This document shows, one piece after another, positions 10,325 to 18,423 of a stretch of DNA of 64,000 nt. The notes under the pieces were generated by a model. It was not told where the DNA came from. It was given only the letters and a program-made list of their open reading frames with translations, and searched no databases. The position numbers were made by a program, and so were the translations under genes. How positions within the stretch are numbered: position 1 is the stretch's first letter; each line of letters starts with the position of its first letter. Source of the stretch: Kaistia hirudinis (GTDB lineage: Bacteria; Pseudomonadota; Alphaproteobacteria; Rhizobiales; Kaistiaceae); assembly GCF_014196455.1 (NCBI RefSeq), contig NZ_JACIDS010000001.1, positions 620,001 to 684,000 on the forward strand. The letters are read 5' to 3'.

Positions 10325-11239
10325 ATGCTCGAGAGCATTCTCCTCACCGTCATCACCGCGGCGACGCCGCTGATCTTCGCGGCAATCGGCGAACTGGTCG
10401 CCGAACGCTCCGGCGTCCTCAATCTCGGCGTCGAGGGCATGATGGCGATGGGCGCCGTCGCCGGCTTTGCAGCCGCCCATGTCACCGGCAATCCGATGAT
10501 CGGCGTGCTCGCGGCGATCGTCGCGGGCGTGGTCATGGCCGCGCTGTTCGGCATCGTGACGCTGGTCTTCGTCGCCAACCAGGTTGCGTCCGGCCTCGCG
10601 TTGACGCTGTTCGGCCTCGGCCTTTCCGGCCTGATCGGCGATTCCTTCGTCGGAATTCCCGGCGTCAGCGTGCCGAGCCTCAACATTCCCGGCCTCACCG
10701 ACCTGCCGATTGTCGGCCGCGTGATCTTCGGGCTCGATCCGCTGACCTATCTCGCCATCGCGCTGACGATTGGCGTCTCCTGGTTCCTGTTCCGCACCCG
10801 CGGCGGCCTCGTGCTGCGCGCCGTCGGCGACAGCCATGGCTCGGCGCATACGCTCGGCTATGACGTGATCCGCGTCCGCTTTCTGGCCGTGCTGTTCGGC
10901 GGCGCCTGCGCCGGCGTCGGCGGCGCCTATCTCTCGCTGGTCTATACGCCGCAATGGACGGAGGCGATGACCGCCGGCCGCGGCTGGATCGCGCTGGCGC
11001 TGGTCGTGTTCGGCACCTGGCTGCCGCTCCGCGTCTTCATCGGCGCGATCGTGTTCGGCGGCGTCTCGATCCTGCAATTGCATGCCCAGGCCTTCGGCAT
11101 CGGCATTCCCTCGCAGTTCCTGTCGGCGCTGCCTTACCTCACGACCATCGTCGTCCTGGTGATCATTTCGCGCAATCGCGTCCTGGTCAGCACCAACACA
11201 CCGGCCGCGCTCGGCCAATCCTTCGTTCCCGACCGGTAA
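10325..11239 (+). CDS. ABC transporter permease, BMP/nucleoside type (second)
   Basis: A 304-residue second permease of the BPD_transp_2 family (YufQ-like). The conserved segment SGVLNLGVEGMMAMGAVAGF near residues 30-50 matches the usual partner permease. ATG 10325 is preferred to the open frame from 10280 because GAGGTGA precedes it and the first membrane helix then starts at once. It is eight bases after the first permease. With the ATPase and the lipophilic first permease it completes an importer whose binding protein follows. Confidence 0.9.
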   Translation: MLESILLTVITAATPLIFAAIGELVAERSGVLNLGVEGMMAMGAVAGFAAAHVTGNPMIGVLAAIVAGVVMAALFGIVTLVFVANQVASGLALTLFGLGLSGLIGDSFVGIPGVSVPSLNIPGLTDLPIVGRVIFGLDPLTYLAIALTIGVSWFLFRTRGGLVLRAVGDSHGSAHTLGYDVIRVRFLAVLFGGACAGVGGAYLSLVYTPQWTEAMTAGRGWIALALVVFGTWLPLRVFIGAIVFGGVSILQLHAQAFGIGIPSQFLSALPYLTTIVVLVIISRNRVLVSTNTPAALGQSFVPDR

Positions 11240-11292
11240 GCAGCAGCCGTCGGAACCCAAACGCAATCGATGATCCAAACGGGAGAACGCAC

Positions 11293-12363
11293 ATGAAGAA
11301 AGTCCTTTCGGCAGCGGTGGCGGTGATCGCGCTCGCCGCCGGCATGAGCGCGGCGGAAGCCGCCGACAAGCTCAAGGCGTGCTGGGTCTATGTCGGCCCG
11401 CACAATGACGGCGGCTACAGCGAAGGCCACGATAAGGGCCGCCTCTACGCGCAGGAGAAGCTCGGCGACAAGATCGAGACGACCTATGTCGAGAACGTCG
11501 CCGAGGGTCCGGACGCCGAGCGCGCGATCGAGCGTCTCGCCCGCTCGGGCTGCAAGATCATCTTCACCACCTCCTTCGGCTTCATGGACCCGACCATCAA
11601 GGTCGCCGCGAAGTTCCCGGACGTGAAGTTCGAGCACGCCACCGGCTTCAAGACCGCGCCGAATGTCGGCACCTATAATTCGCGGTTCTACGAAGGCCGC
11701 TACATCCAGGGCCAGATCGCGGCGAAGCAGTCCAAGGCCGGCGTCGCCGGCTACATCGTCTCCTTCCCGATCCCCGAGGTCGTGATGGGCATCGACGCCT
11801 TCATGCTCGGCGCGCAGTCCGTCAACCCGGACTTCAAGGTCAAGATCATCTGGGTGAACTCCTGGTTCGACCCCGCCAAGGAAGCCGACGCCGCCAAGGC
11901 GCTGTTCGACCAGGGCGTCGACATCATCACGCAGCACACCGACTCGCCGGCGCCGCTCCAGATCGCGCAGGAGCGCGGCCTGCATGGCTTCGGCCAGGCG
12001 CATGACATGATCCAGTTCGCGCCCAAGGCCCAGTACACGGCGATCGTCGACACCTGGGGTCCGTATTACGAGAAGCGCATCAACGCGGTCCTCGACGGCA
12101 CCTGGAAGCCGGAGCAGAGCTGGGACGGCCTCAAGGACGGCATCATGCAGATGGCGCCCTACACCAACCTTCCCGACGACGTCGTCGCCATGGCGAAGAA
12201 GACCCAGGCCGACATCGAGTCGGGCGCGCTGCATCCCTTCAAGGGCCCGATCGTCAAGCAGGACGGCACCGAGGTCATCCCGGCCGGCCAGAACCTCGAC
12301 GACGGCACCCTGCTCGGCCTGAACTGGTACGTGAAGGGCATCGACGACAAGCTGCCGCAGTAA
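11293..12363 (+). CDS. BMP-family periplasmic substrate-binding protein
   Basis: A 356-residue exported protein. A clear signal peptide (MKKVLSAAVAVIALAAG, cleavage after AEA) is followed by a PnrA/BmpA-type fold with GGYSEGHDKG, ITQHTDSPAPLQIAQ and a C-terminal GLNWYVKGI segment. ATG 11293 has a GGGAGAA site. BMP-family proteins bind purine nucleosides in Treponema and Borrelia, and relatives in proteobacterial purine clusters are candidates for nucleobase, urate or ureide capture. The position between xdhC and puuD favours such a ligand here. The specificity is inference. Confidence 0.9.
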   Translation: MKKVLSAAVAVIALAAGMSAAEAADKLKACWVYVGPHNDGGYSEGHDKGRLYAQEKLGDKIETTYVENVAEGPDAERAIERLARSGCKIIFTTSFGFMDPTIKVAAKFPDVKFEHATGFKTAPNVGTYNSRFYEGRYIQGQIAAKQSKAGVAGYIVSFPIPEVVMGIDAFMLGAQSVNPDFKVKIIWVNSWFDPAKEADAAKALFDQGVDIITQHTDSPAPLQIAQERGLHGFGQAHDMIQFAPKAQYTAIVDTWGPYYEKRINAVLDGTWKPEQSWDGLKDGIMQMAPYTNLPDDVVAMAKKTQADIESGALHPFKGPIVKQDGTEVIPAGQNLDDGTLLGLNWYVKGIDDKLPQ

Positions 12364-12384
12364 AGGCAGCGGCGTTTCGCCAAT

Positions 12385-12407
12385 GGCGGCGTCCGGGCGA
12401 CGCCGCC
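12385..12407 (+). terminator. GC-rich hairpin between binding protein and puuD
   Basis: GGCGGCGTC and GACGCCGCC form a perfect nine-pair stem with loop CGGGC. No T-run follows, so full termination is unlikely. A hairpin just after a binding-protein gene commonly stabilises the upstream message or attenuates transcription into the downstream genes. Confidence 0.5.
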
Positions 12408-12473
12408 GACACACTCTGACGGTCGGCGCCGCGGGGCGCCGGCTGCGACCAATTCCCGGGGGCTGCACCACAC

Positions 12474-13655
12474 ATGTCCGCATTCATCGTCGAATGGCTC
12501 AATCTCCTGATCCGTTGGGGCCATATGATCGCGGGCATTGGCTGGATCGGCACCTCGTTCTACTTCATCGCGCTGGATCTGAGCCTGAAGAAGCGCGAGA
12601 AGATGACGCCCGGCGTCTATGGGACGGCCTGGGAGGTCCATGGCGGCGGCTTCTATCACGTCGAGAAATACCTCGTCGCGCCGCCGGCGCTGCCCGATGA
12701 TCTGATCTGGTACAAATGGGAGGCCTATCTCACCTGGGTCTCCGGCTTCTTTCTGCTCTGCGTCCAGTATTACTGGAACGCCAACACGTTCCTGATCGAC
12801 AAATCGGTCCTCGAACTCGTCCCCTCGCAGGCGATCGTCATATCGGTCCTGTCGCTGATCGGCGGCTGGGTGATCTATGACCGGCTGTGCAAGTCGCCGA
12901 TTGGCAGGAATACGCCGCTGCTGGCGGTCTGCGTCTTCGCGCTCATCGTCGGCGCGGCCTATATGTTCACGCATGTCTTCTCGGGCCGCGGCGCGCTGAT
13001 CCATGTCGGCGCCTTTGTCGGCACGATCATGGCCGTCAATGTGTTCGGCGTGATCATTCCGAACCAGAAGAAGATCGTCGCCTCGCTCCTGAAACACGAG
13101 GCGCCGGATCCGCGCCTCGGCGCGATCGGTAAGCAACGCTCGGTTCACAACAACTATCTGACGCTGCCCGTCTTGCTGATGATGGTCAGCAATCACTATC
13201 CGTTTCTGTCGAGTCATCCGCAGAGCTGGCTGATCGTCGCCTTCATCCTGATTCTCGGCGGATCGATACGGCACTTCATCAACCGCCACGAGGCGCATGA
13301 CCCGATCTTCAACTATGTCTGGGCGGTCCCGATCGCACTCGTCGCCCTCGGCGCGTTGCTCTATCTGACCGCACCGAAAGAGCAGGAGATCGATCCGAGC
13401 CTCCAGGTCAGCGACGCGCAAGTCCTTGCTTTGACTGCGAAACATTGCGCCATGTGCCATTCGGCCAAGCCGACCCATGACGGTTTCGAAGCCCCGCCGA
13501 AGGGCGTGATCCTGACCTCGACCGACCAGCTGGCCGCCCACAAGGACCAGATCATCGCCCAGGCGGTCCAGGGCAATACCATGCCGCTCGGCAACGAGAC
13601 CCACATGACCGCCGATGAACGCAAGGAGCTTGGCGCCTGGCTGCAAAGCCATTAG
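12474..13655 (+). CDS. puuD: Membrane urate hydroxylase PuuD with C-terminal cytochrome c
   Basis: A 393-residue protein with about eight membrane helices in the first 300 residues, then a periplasmic c-type cytochrome domain. The N-terminus (LNLLIRWGHMIAGIGWIGTS) and AWEVHGGGFYHVEKY are hallmarks of the PuuD/urate oxidase N-terminal family. The haem site CAMCH is at about 325-329 and a likely axial Met is in NTMPLGN near 370. The family oxidises urate to 5-hydroxyisourate and passes electrons to cytochrome c rather than to oxygen, replacing soluble uricase. It lies between the importer and uraD and fills the urate step between XdhAB and UraH. Confidence 0.93.
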   Translation: MSAFIVEWLNLLIRWGHMIAGIGWIGTSFYFIALDLSLKKREKMTPGVYGTAWEVHGGGFYHVEKYLVAPPALPDDLIWYKWEAYLTWVSGFFLLCVQYYWNANTFLIDKSVLELVPSQAIVISVLSLIGGWVIYDRLCKSPIGRNTPLLAVCVFALIVGAAYMFTHVFSGRGALIHVGAFVGTIMAVNVFGVIIPNQKKIVASLLKHEAPDPRLGAIGKQRSVHNNYLTLPVLLMMVSNHYPFLSSHPQSWLIVAFILILGGSIRHFINRHEAHDPIFNYVWAVPIALVALGALLYLTAPKEQEIDPSLQVSDAQVLALTAKHCAMCHSAKPTHDGFEAPPKGVILTSTDQLAAHKDQIIAQAVQGNTMPLGNETHMTADERKELGAWLQSH

Positions 13656-13668
13656 AAGCTCTTGGAAC

Positions 13669-13709
13669 GCCGGAAGCCCTTGGACTCGCTTGAGTTCCGG
13701 GGCTTCGGC
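13669..13709 (+). repeat. Imperfect hairpin between puuD and uraD
   Basis: GCCGGAAGCCC at 13669-13679 pairs with GGGGCTTCGGC at 13699-13709 with one bulge, around a 19-base loop. It fills most of the 88-base gap between puuD and uraD. It may be an mRNA processing or attenuation structure. No T-run follows. Confidence 0.35.
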
Positions 13710-13743
13710 CAAACCACTTGGACCTCTGCGCCTTCGTGACAGC

Positions 13744-14265
13744 ATGCCGAACCCGCCGCTCACGCTCGACGATGTGAACCGTATGGACGAGGCGGGTTTC
13801 GTCGCGTCCTTCGGCGATATTGCCGAGCATTCTCCGTGGGTTGCGCGATCGGCCTTCGCCTTCGCGCCCTTCGCCGATCACGCCGCGCTGGTCGCTGCCT
13901 TCCACCGAGCGCTGCGGGAAATGGACCATGCCGGCCAGCTCGCTCTGCTGCGCGAGCACCCCGATCTCGCCGGCAAGGCCGCGATCGCGGGCGAACTCGC
14001 GCCCGAATCCTACAATGAGCAGTCCGGCGCCGGCCTCGACCGGATGACGGCCGAAGAATATGCGCTCTTCACCGATCTCAACACCCGCTACCGCGCCCGG
14101 CACGGCATCCCGTTCATCCGCGCGGTGAAGGGCTCGACCAAGGCGCAGATCATCGCCGCGTTCCAGGAGCGGCTTCCGAACGCGCCGGAGGTCGAGTTCC
14201 AGACCGCGCTCGGCCAGGTCGAGCGTATCCTGCGTTTCCGGCTCGAGGACCGTGTCGCGTCATGA
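13744..14265 (+). CDS. uraD: OHCU decarboxylase
   Basis: A 173-residue OHCU decarboxylase, which converts 2-oxo-4-hydroxy-4-carboxy-5-ureidoimidazoline to S-allantoin after UraH. Family signatures are HSPWVARSAF near the N-terminus, the LREHPDLAGKAAIAG block and the FIRAVKG segment near the C-terminus. ATG 13744 begins a protein of normal length; the open frame from 13615 overlaps puuD and adds nothing recognisable. Its stop overlaps the next start as ATGA. With uraH and puuD it completes urate-to-allantoin conversion within one cluster. Confidence 0.93.
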   Translation: MPNPPLTLDDVNRMDEAGFVASFGDIAEHSPWVARSAFAFAPFADHAALVAAFHRALREMDHAGQLALLREHPDLAGKAAIAGELAPESYNEQSGAGLDRMTAEEYALFTDLNTRYRARHGIPFIRAVKGSTKAQIIAAFQERLPNAPEVEFQTALGQVERILRFRLEDRVAS

Positions 14266-15548
14266 GCGCGGCAGCCACTATTCCGTCCACGAGAGAGCTC
14301 GGCGAGCGCGCGCAGCGCATGATCGACGCTCTGGCCGCCATCTCGGCCGACCCGGATCGGCTGACCCGTCTCTACCTGACCCCCGAACACCGCCGCGCCG
14401 CTGATCTGGTCGGCGAATGGATGACCGCCGCCGGGCTCGCCACCCGGCTCGATGCGGCCGGGACGATGCGCGGCGCGCTGCCGCCCGGGCGCTCGGGGAA
14501 GAGCGCCAACAAGGCGCTCCTGATCGGATCGCATATCGACACAGTGATCGATGCCGGCCGCTATGACGGCAATCTCGGCGTGGTCGCGGGCATTCTGGCG
14601 GTCGAAGTCCTCAAGGCGCGCGGGATCCAGCTTCCCTTCGGTCTCGAAATCCTCGCCTTCGGCGACGAGGAGGGCGTCCGCTTCCCTGTTACACTGACGT
14701 CTTCGGCCGTCGCGGCTGGCACGTTCGATCCCGCGACGCTCGATGCAGCCGACGAGGCCGGAACGACGCTCGGCGAGGCGCTGAAGGCCTTTGGAACCGA
14801 TCCGGCGCGCCTCTCGGGCGAGGCCTATGACCGGCCCGGCGTGCTCGGCTATCTCGAAGTCCATATCGAGCAGGGGCCGGTGCTGGAGGCGTCCAACGAG
14901 CCGCTCGGCGTCGTCAGCGCCATTGCCAGCCAGAGCCGGCATCGGGTGCGCATCCGCGGCGAAGCCGGCCATGCCGGCACCGTGCCGATGGCCATGCGCC
15001 ATGACGCGCTCACCGCGGCCGCCGAGATCATCCTCGAAATCGAGGCGACGGCGCGCAAGGGCAAGAAGCACTCGCTGGTGGCGACGGTCGGCCATGTCGA
15101 GGTGATGCCGGGCGCATCCAACGTCATTCCGGCCGATGTCCGTTTCTCCGTCGATGTCCGCGCCGCCGACGACGCCGCGCGCAAGGCCGCCGTCGAGACG
15201 ATCAGCAATTTCGCGCGCAAGATCGACCGCCGCCGCCATGTCGTCGTCGGTTTCGAAACGGTGATGGAGAAGCCGGTCGCGCGCTGCGCCCCGCGGCTGC
15301 AGAAGGCGATCGGCGCCGCCGTTTCCGCCGTCCAGGGCAAACCGGCGCGCAGCCTGATGTCCGGCGCCGGCCATGACGGCCAGTCCATGGTGCAACTGAC
15401 CGATTTCGGCATGATCTTCGTGCGCTGCCGGGCCGGGATCAGCCACAATCCGCTCGAATCGGTGACGATCGACGATATGGGCGCCGCCGTGGAGGCGCTC
15501 GTCGGCACGATCGTCGAGCTCGCGCGGCAGGAAAGCGGCCCGTCATGA
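14262..15548 (+). CDS. allC: Allantoate amidohydrolase (M20 hydantoinase/carbamoylase family)
   Basis: A 428-residue M20 amidohydrolase of the Zn/Mn-dependent hydantoinase/carbamoylase group. Metal-ligand motifs are intact: GSHIDTVIDAGRYDGNLGVVAG (His, Asp) and FGDEEGVRF (catalytic Glu pair). HIEQGPVLE and GEAGHAGTVPMAMRHD, for the dimerisation lid, are present. In a purine cluster the expected reaction is allantoate to ureidoglycine plus CO2 and ammonia; N-carbamoyl amino-acid or ureidoglycolate hydrolysis are alternatives within the family. It overlaps uraD by four bases and the next gene by four bases, so translation is coupled. Confidence 0.87.
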   Translation: MSAAATIPSTRELGERAQRMIDALAAISADPDRLTRLYLTPEHRRAADLVGEWMTAAGLATRLDAAGTMRGALPPGRSGKSANKALLIGSHIDTVIDAGRYDGNLGVVAGILAVEVLKARGIQLPFGLEILAFGDEEGVRFPVTLTSSAVAAGTFDPATLDAADEAGTTLGEALKAFGTDPARLSGEAYDRPGVLGYLEVHIEQGPVLEASNEPLGVVSAIASQSRHRVRIRGEAGHAGTVPMAMRHDALTAAAEIILEIEATARKGKKHSLVATVGHVEVMPGASNVIPADVRFSVDVRAADDAARKAAVETISNFARKIDRRRHVVVGFETVMEKPVARCAPRLQKAIGAAVSAVQGKPARSLMSGAGHDGQSMVQLTDFGMIFVRCRAGISHNPLESVTIDDMGAAVEALVGTIVELARQESGPS

Positions 15549-16762
15549 TCCATGCGGCGGTCGAGGCGAATTTCGAGCGCGAGGTGGCCTTCCTGAAGGC
15601 GCTGATCCGCCTGCCGGGCGATAATCCGCCCGGTGATTGCGCGCCGCTCGCCGAAGACGTCGCCGCGCTCCTGGAGCAACTCGGCCTCGCGCCTGAGATC
15701 GATCCGGTGCCCGAACCCTTTGCGCGCCAGCATGGCATGCGCAGCGTCGCCAATCTCGTGGTGCGGCGGCAGTTCGGCGAGGGCAGGGGGCCGGTGATCG
15801 TCCTGAACGCGCATGGCGATGCCGTGCCGCCGGGCGAAGGCTGGTCGACGGATCCCTATGGCGCCGAGGAGCGGCGCGGGGCGATCTATGGCCGTGGCGC
15901 GGCCGTGTCGAAGTCCGACTTCGCGACCTATGCCTTTGCGCTCCTCGTGCTCGAATCGGCGGACAGGCCGCTCGACGGCGCCGTGGAGCTGCATTTCACC
16001 TTCGACGAGGAGGCGGGCGGCTTCGTCGGGCCGAAATGGCTGCTGTCGCATCGCGACCAGCGCATCGACTACGCGATCACGGCCGGCTTCTCCTATGCGA
16101 TCGCGACGGCGCATAGCGGCGTCCTGCATCTCGAAGTCATTGTTCGCGGCCGCCAGGCCCATGCGACGGCGGTGGATTCGGGCGCCGATGCACTCGAGGC
16201 GACGGTTCCGATCCTGGCGGCGATCTATGCCGAGCGCCGCCGGCTCGCCGGCATCGTCTCGGCGGAACCCGGCATCGGTTCGCCGCAGATCACGGTTGGC
16301 CTGATCTCGGGCGGAACCAACGCCAATGTCGTGCCGGAGCGCATCGCAATCCGGATCGACCGCCGTATCCTTCCCGAAGAGGATGGCGAGGCGGTCGAGG
16401 CGGAGCTGGTTCGTCTGATCGAGGCGGCCGGCGTCACGCTGCCCGGCATCGAGATCGAATGCCGGCGCATTCTGCTCGCCGAACCGCTGCGGCCCTTGCC
16501 AGGCGTCGAACGGCTGGTCGAGGCCATCCGGGGGTCCGCCGAGGCGGTTCTGGGAACGCCGGTCGCAGTGACGGGCGTGCCGCTCTATACCGACGCCCGG
16601 CACTATGCAGCCGCTGGCGTGCCGACCGTCCTCTATGGCGCGGGGCCGCGCTCGATCGCCGAATCCAACGCCTATTCTGCTGATGAGCACATCCGCCTTG
16701 CCGATTTGAAGGCGGCGACGGAGATCGTCGCCTCTGCGCTGGTGGATCTACTGTCAGTCTGA
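15545..16762 (+). CDS. M20-family hydrolase (ArgE/DapE-like) with altered metal site
   Basis: A 405-residue M20 peptidase-family protein. The HxD motif (LNAHGDAVPPGEGW) and the Glu-Glu base (FTFDEEAGGFVG) are kept. Where the family has GRGxxDMKGG the sequence reads YGRGAAVSKSDFATY, so the metal-bridging Asp is Val, with an Asp three residues after the Lys. The usual Glu-Pro-Thr ligand region reads ITAGFSYAIATAHSG. Such substitutions may define a subfamily rather than a dead enzyme. It starts by ATGA overlap with the allantoate amidohydrolase gene, which suggests a ureide-related substrate. Its end overlaps the convergent methyltransferase gene by nine bases. Confidence 0.8.
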   Translation: MIHAAVEANFEREVAFLKALIRLPGDNPPGDCAPLAEDVAALLEQLGLAPEIDPVPEPFARQHGMRSVANLVVRRQFGEGRGPVIVLNAHGDAVPPGEGWSTDPYGAEERRGAIYGRGAAVSKSDFATYAFALLVLESADRPLDGAVELHFTFDEEAGGFVGPKWLLSHRDQRIDYAITAGFSYAIATAHSGVLHLEVIVRGRQAHATAVDSGADALEATVPILAAIYAERRRLAGIVSAEPGIGSPQITVGLISGGTNANVVPERIAIRIDRRILPEEDGEAVEAELVRLIEAAGVTLPGIEIECRRILLAEPLRPLPGVERLVEAIRGSAEAVLGTPVAVTGVPLYTDARHYAAAGVPTVLYGAGPRSIAESNAYSADEHIRLADLKAATEIVASALVDLLSV

Positions 16763-17272
16763 CGCGGCGAGAGCACGGCGCGGCGCGAGGGCCTGCCCCT
16801 CGACATGGATGCGCCAGGTGAGCAGCGCGGCATTCAGCAGGCCGAAGACGATCGCGACCACCGGCAGATCGAGCAGCAGCGGCACCAGAACGATCTCCGC
16901 TTCGACCACCAGATAGTTCGGGTGCTCCACCCAGCGATAGGGGCCGCGGCGTCGGAGGGGCGTTCCCGGCGTCGTGATGATGCGCGTCGTCCAGTACGGG
17001 CCGAGGCTGCGGATCACCCAGAACCGCGCCATCTGCAGCAGCAACAGGACGCCGAGCCCGATCCAGGGCACCGAGGATGTGGGTGCGGCGAGGACAGCGA
17101 TCGCCACGAACCAGGCGCTGTGCAGCAGAATGAAGAGCGGATAGTGCCTGCGCCCGATTTCGGTGCCGCCGGCGGCGAGCAGGCGGGCGGTGTTGCGGCG
17201 TGCATAGACGAGCTCGGCAAGGCGCTGAACCGCGAGAATGCCGATCAGCGCATAGACCCGGCCGAGCGTCAT
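16754..17272 (-). CDS. Isoprenylcysteine carboxyl methyltransferase-like enzyme
   Basis: A 172-residue ICMT-family membrane methyltransferase with about four helices and the SAM-binding C-terminal signature RRGPYRWVEHPNYLVV. ATG 17272 overlaps the stop of the type III PKS gene as ATGA and has AGGGGGCGAG upstream, so the two are translationally coupled. In Bacillus (BpsA/BpsB) and Streptomyces (SrsA/SrsB), a methyltransferase next to a type III PKS O-methylates the alkylpyrone or alkylresorcinol product. The same role is inferred here. A much longer frame continues upstream but is only the PKS gene read out of frame. Confidence 0.88.
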   Translation of the reverse strand: MTLGRVYALIGILAVQRLAELVYARRNTARLLAAGGTEIGRRHYPLFILLHSAWFVAIAVLAAPTSSVPWIGLGVLLLLQMARFWVIRSLGPYWTTRIITTPGTPLRRRGPYRWVEHPNYLVVEAEIVLVPLLLDLPVVAIVFGLLNAALLTWRIHVEGQALAPRRALAASD

Positions 17273-18402
17273 GGTCTCGCCCCCTGCGCCGCCACGTCGA
17301 TGCACTGGAACGCGGCCGTGAAGCCGGGGCCGAGCGCCGTCAGGAGCAGCGGGCCGCTCGCTCCGGACCGTAGCAGATCGTCGAGGACGAAGAGGACCGT
17401 CGGCGCCGACATGTTCCCGAAATCGCGCAGCACGCGCCGTTCGGATGTCAGGCCCGCGGCGGGAAGACCGAAGACGCTCTCCAGCTCGGTGATCACCTTG
17501 GCGCCGCCCGGATGGCAGCAAGGCCGGCCCACGGTTGCGCGAGTCAGGCCGCAATCCGCGAGAAAGCGATCGAGCACGACCGGATAGTCGCGCGCGACGA
17601 TATCGGGAATGCTCTGGTGGAAGATCACGTCGAGGCCGCCAGCGTCGACATCCCAGCCCATCACGTTGAGCGTGTCCGGCCAGCAATGCTCGCCGCTCGA
17701 GCCAATGGTACAGCCCGCCCCGCCGGCATCCAGCCCGCTGGAGATCACCGCTGCGGCGGCGCCATCGCCGAACAGCGCGCAGGCGACGAGGTTGCTCTTG
17801 GTCAGGCGATCGAGACGGAAGGCGAGCGAGCACAATTCCACGACGATGAGCAGCACATTGAGGCCGGGACTCGTGCGGGCCATCTGGGCCGCGCGCGAAA
17901 GGCCGAGCACGCCGCCGGCGCAGCCATAGCCGAAGACCGGCAGGCGCATCACATTCGAGCGGAACGGAATGCGGTTGAGGAGCCGGGCATCGATGCTCGG
18001 CGTCGCAATGCCGGTGGAGCTGACGAACAGGATCAGGTCGATCTCGTCTGCCTCCATGGCCGCCGCATCGAGGGCGCGGCGCGCGGCATCTTCGGCGAGC
18101 GCGGTCGCGTGCTCGACATAGAGGCGGGATTTCTCCTTGAAATCGGCCGGCTGCATGAACCATTCGAGCGGCTGGCAGGAATAGCGATGCTCGATCTCCG
18201 CATTGTCGAAGACCGGCTCGAGCCGGGAGAAGAAGGGCATGCGATCCGCGAACAGCGCGCGTGACGCATCGCGAACCTCCGATTGCACGAGACGATGTGG
18301 CGGCGTCGCGGTCGCGAGCGAGCGGAGCGTGACGACGGGCTGGGTCTGGCGCGAGGCGGCGCCGAGGGGCGCCGCCGATACAATGTCGATCCGATCAAGC
18401 AT
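17269..18402 (-). CDS. Type III polyketide synthase (chalcone/alkylpyrone synthase family)
   Basis: A 377-residue thiolase-fold synthase. The catalytic triad is readable: Cys161 in VFGYGCAGGVLGLSRA, His297 in CCHPGGAKV, Asn330 in RDFGNMSAP. The GFGPG-type loop near the C-terminus appears as LGPGFTAAF. Such enzymes condense a fatty acyl-CoA starter with malonyl-CoA into alkylpyrones or alkylresorcinols, membrane-associated lipids in other bacteria. The substrate is inferred from the adjacent ICMT-like gene and not seen directly. The gene lies 21 bases after the TPR gene on the same strand and is probably co-transcribed with it. Confidence 0.92.
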   Translation of the reverse strand: MLDRIDIVSAAPLGAASRQTQPVVTLRSLATATPPHRLVQSEVRDASRALFADRMPFFSRLEPVFDNAEIEHRYSCQPLEWFMQPADFKEKSRLYVEHATALAEDAARRALDAAAMEADEIDLILFVSSTGIATPSIDARLLNRIPFRSNVMRLPVFGYGCAGGVLGLSRAAQMARTSPGLNVLLIVVELCSLAFRLDRLTKSNLVACALFGDGAAAAVISSGLDAGGAGCTIGSSGEHCWPDTLNVMGWDVDAGGLDVIFHQSIPDIVARDYPVVLDRFLADCGLTRATVGRPCCHPGGAKVITELESVFGLPAAGLTSERRVLRDFGNMSAPTVLFVLDDLLRSGASGPLLLTALGPGFTAAFQCIDVAAQGARP

Positions 18403-18423
18403 CTGACTTGCTGGGCTCCGGCG

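Noticed and set aside
16754-18163. 469-codon minus-strand frame that would fuse an unknown N-terminus to the ICMT-like enzyme
   Set aside because: The upstream part is the type III PKS gene read in another frame. The ATG at 17272 with ATGA overlap is the real start.
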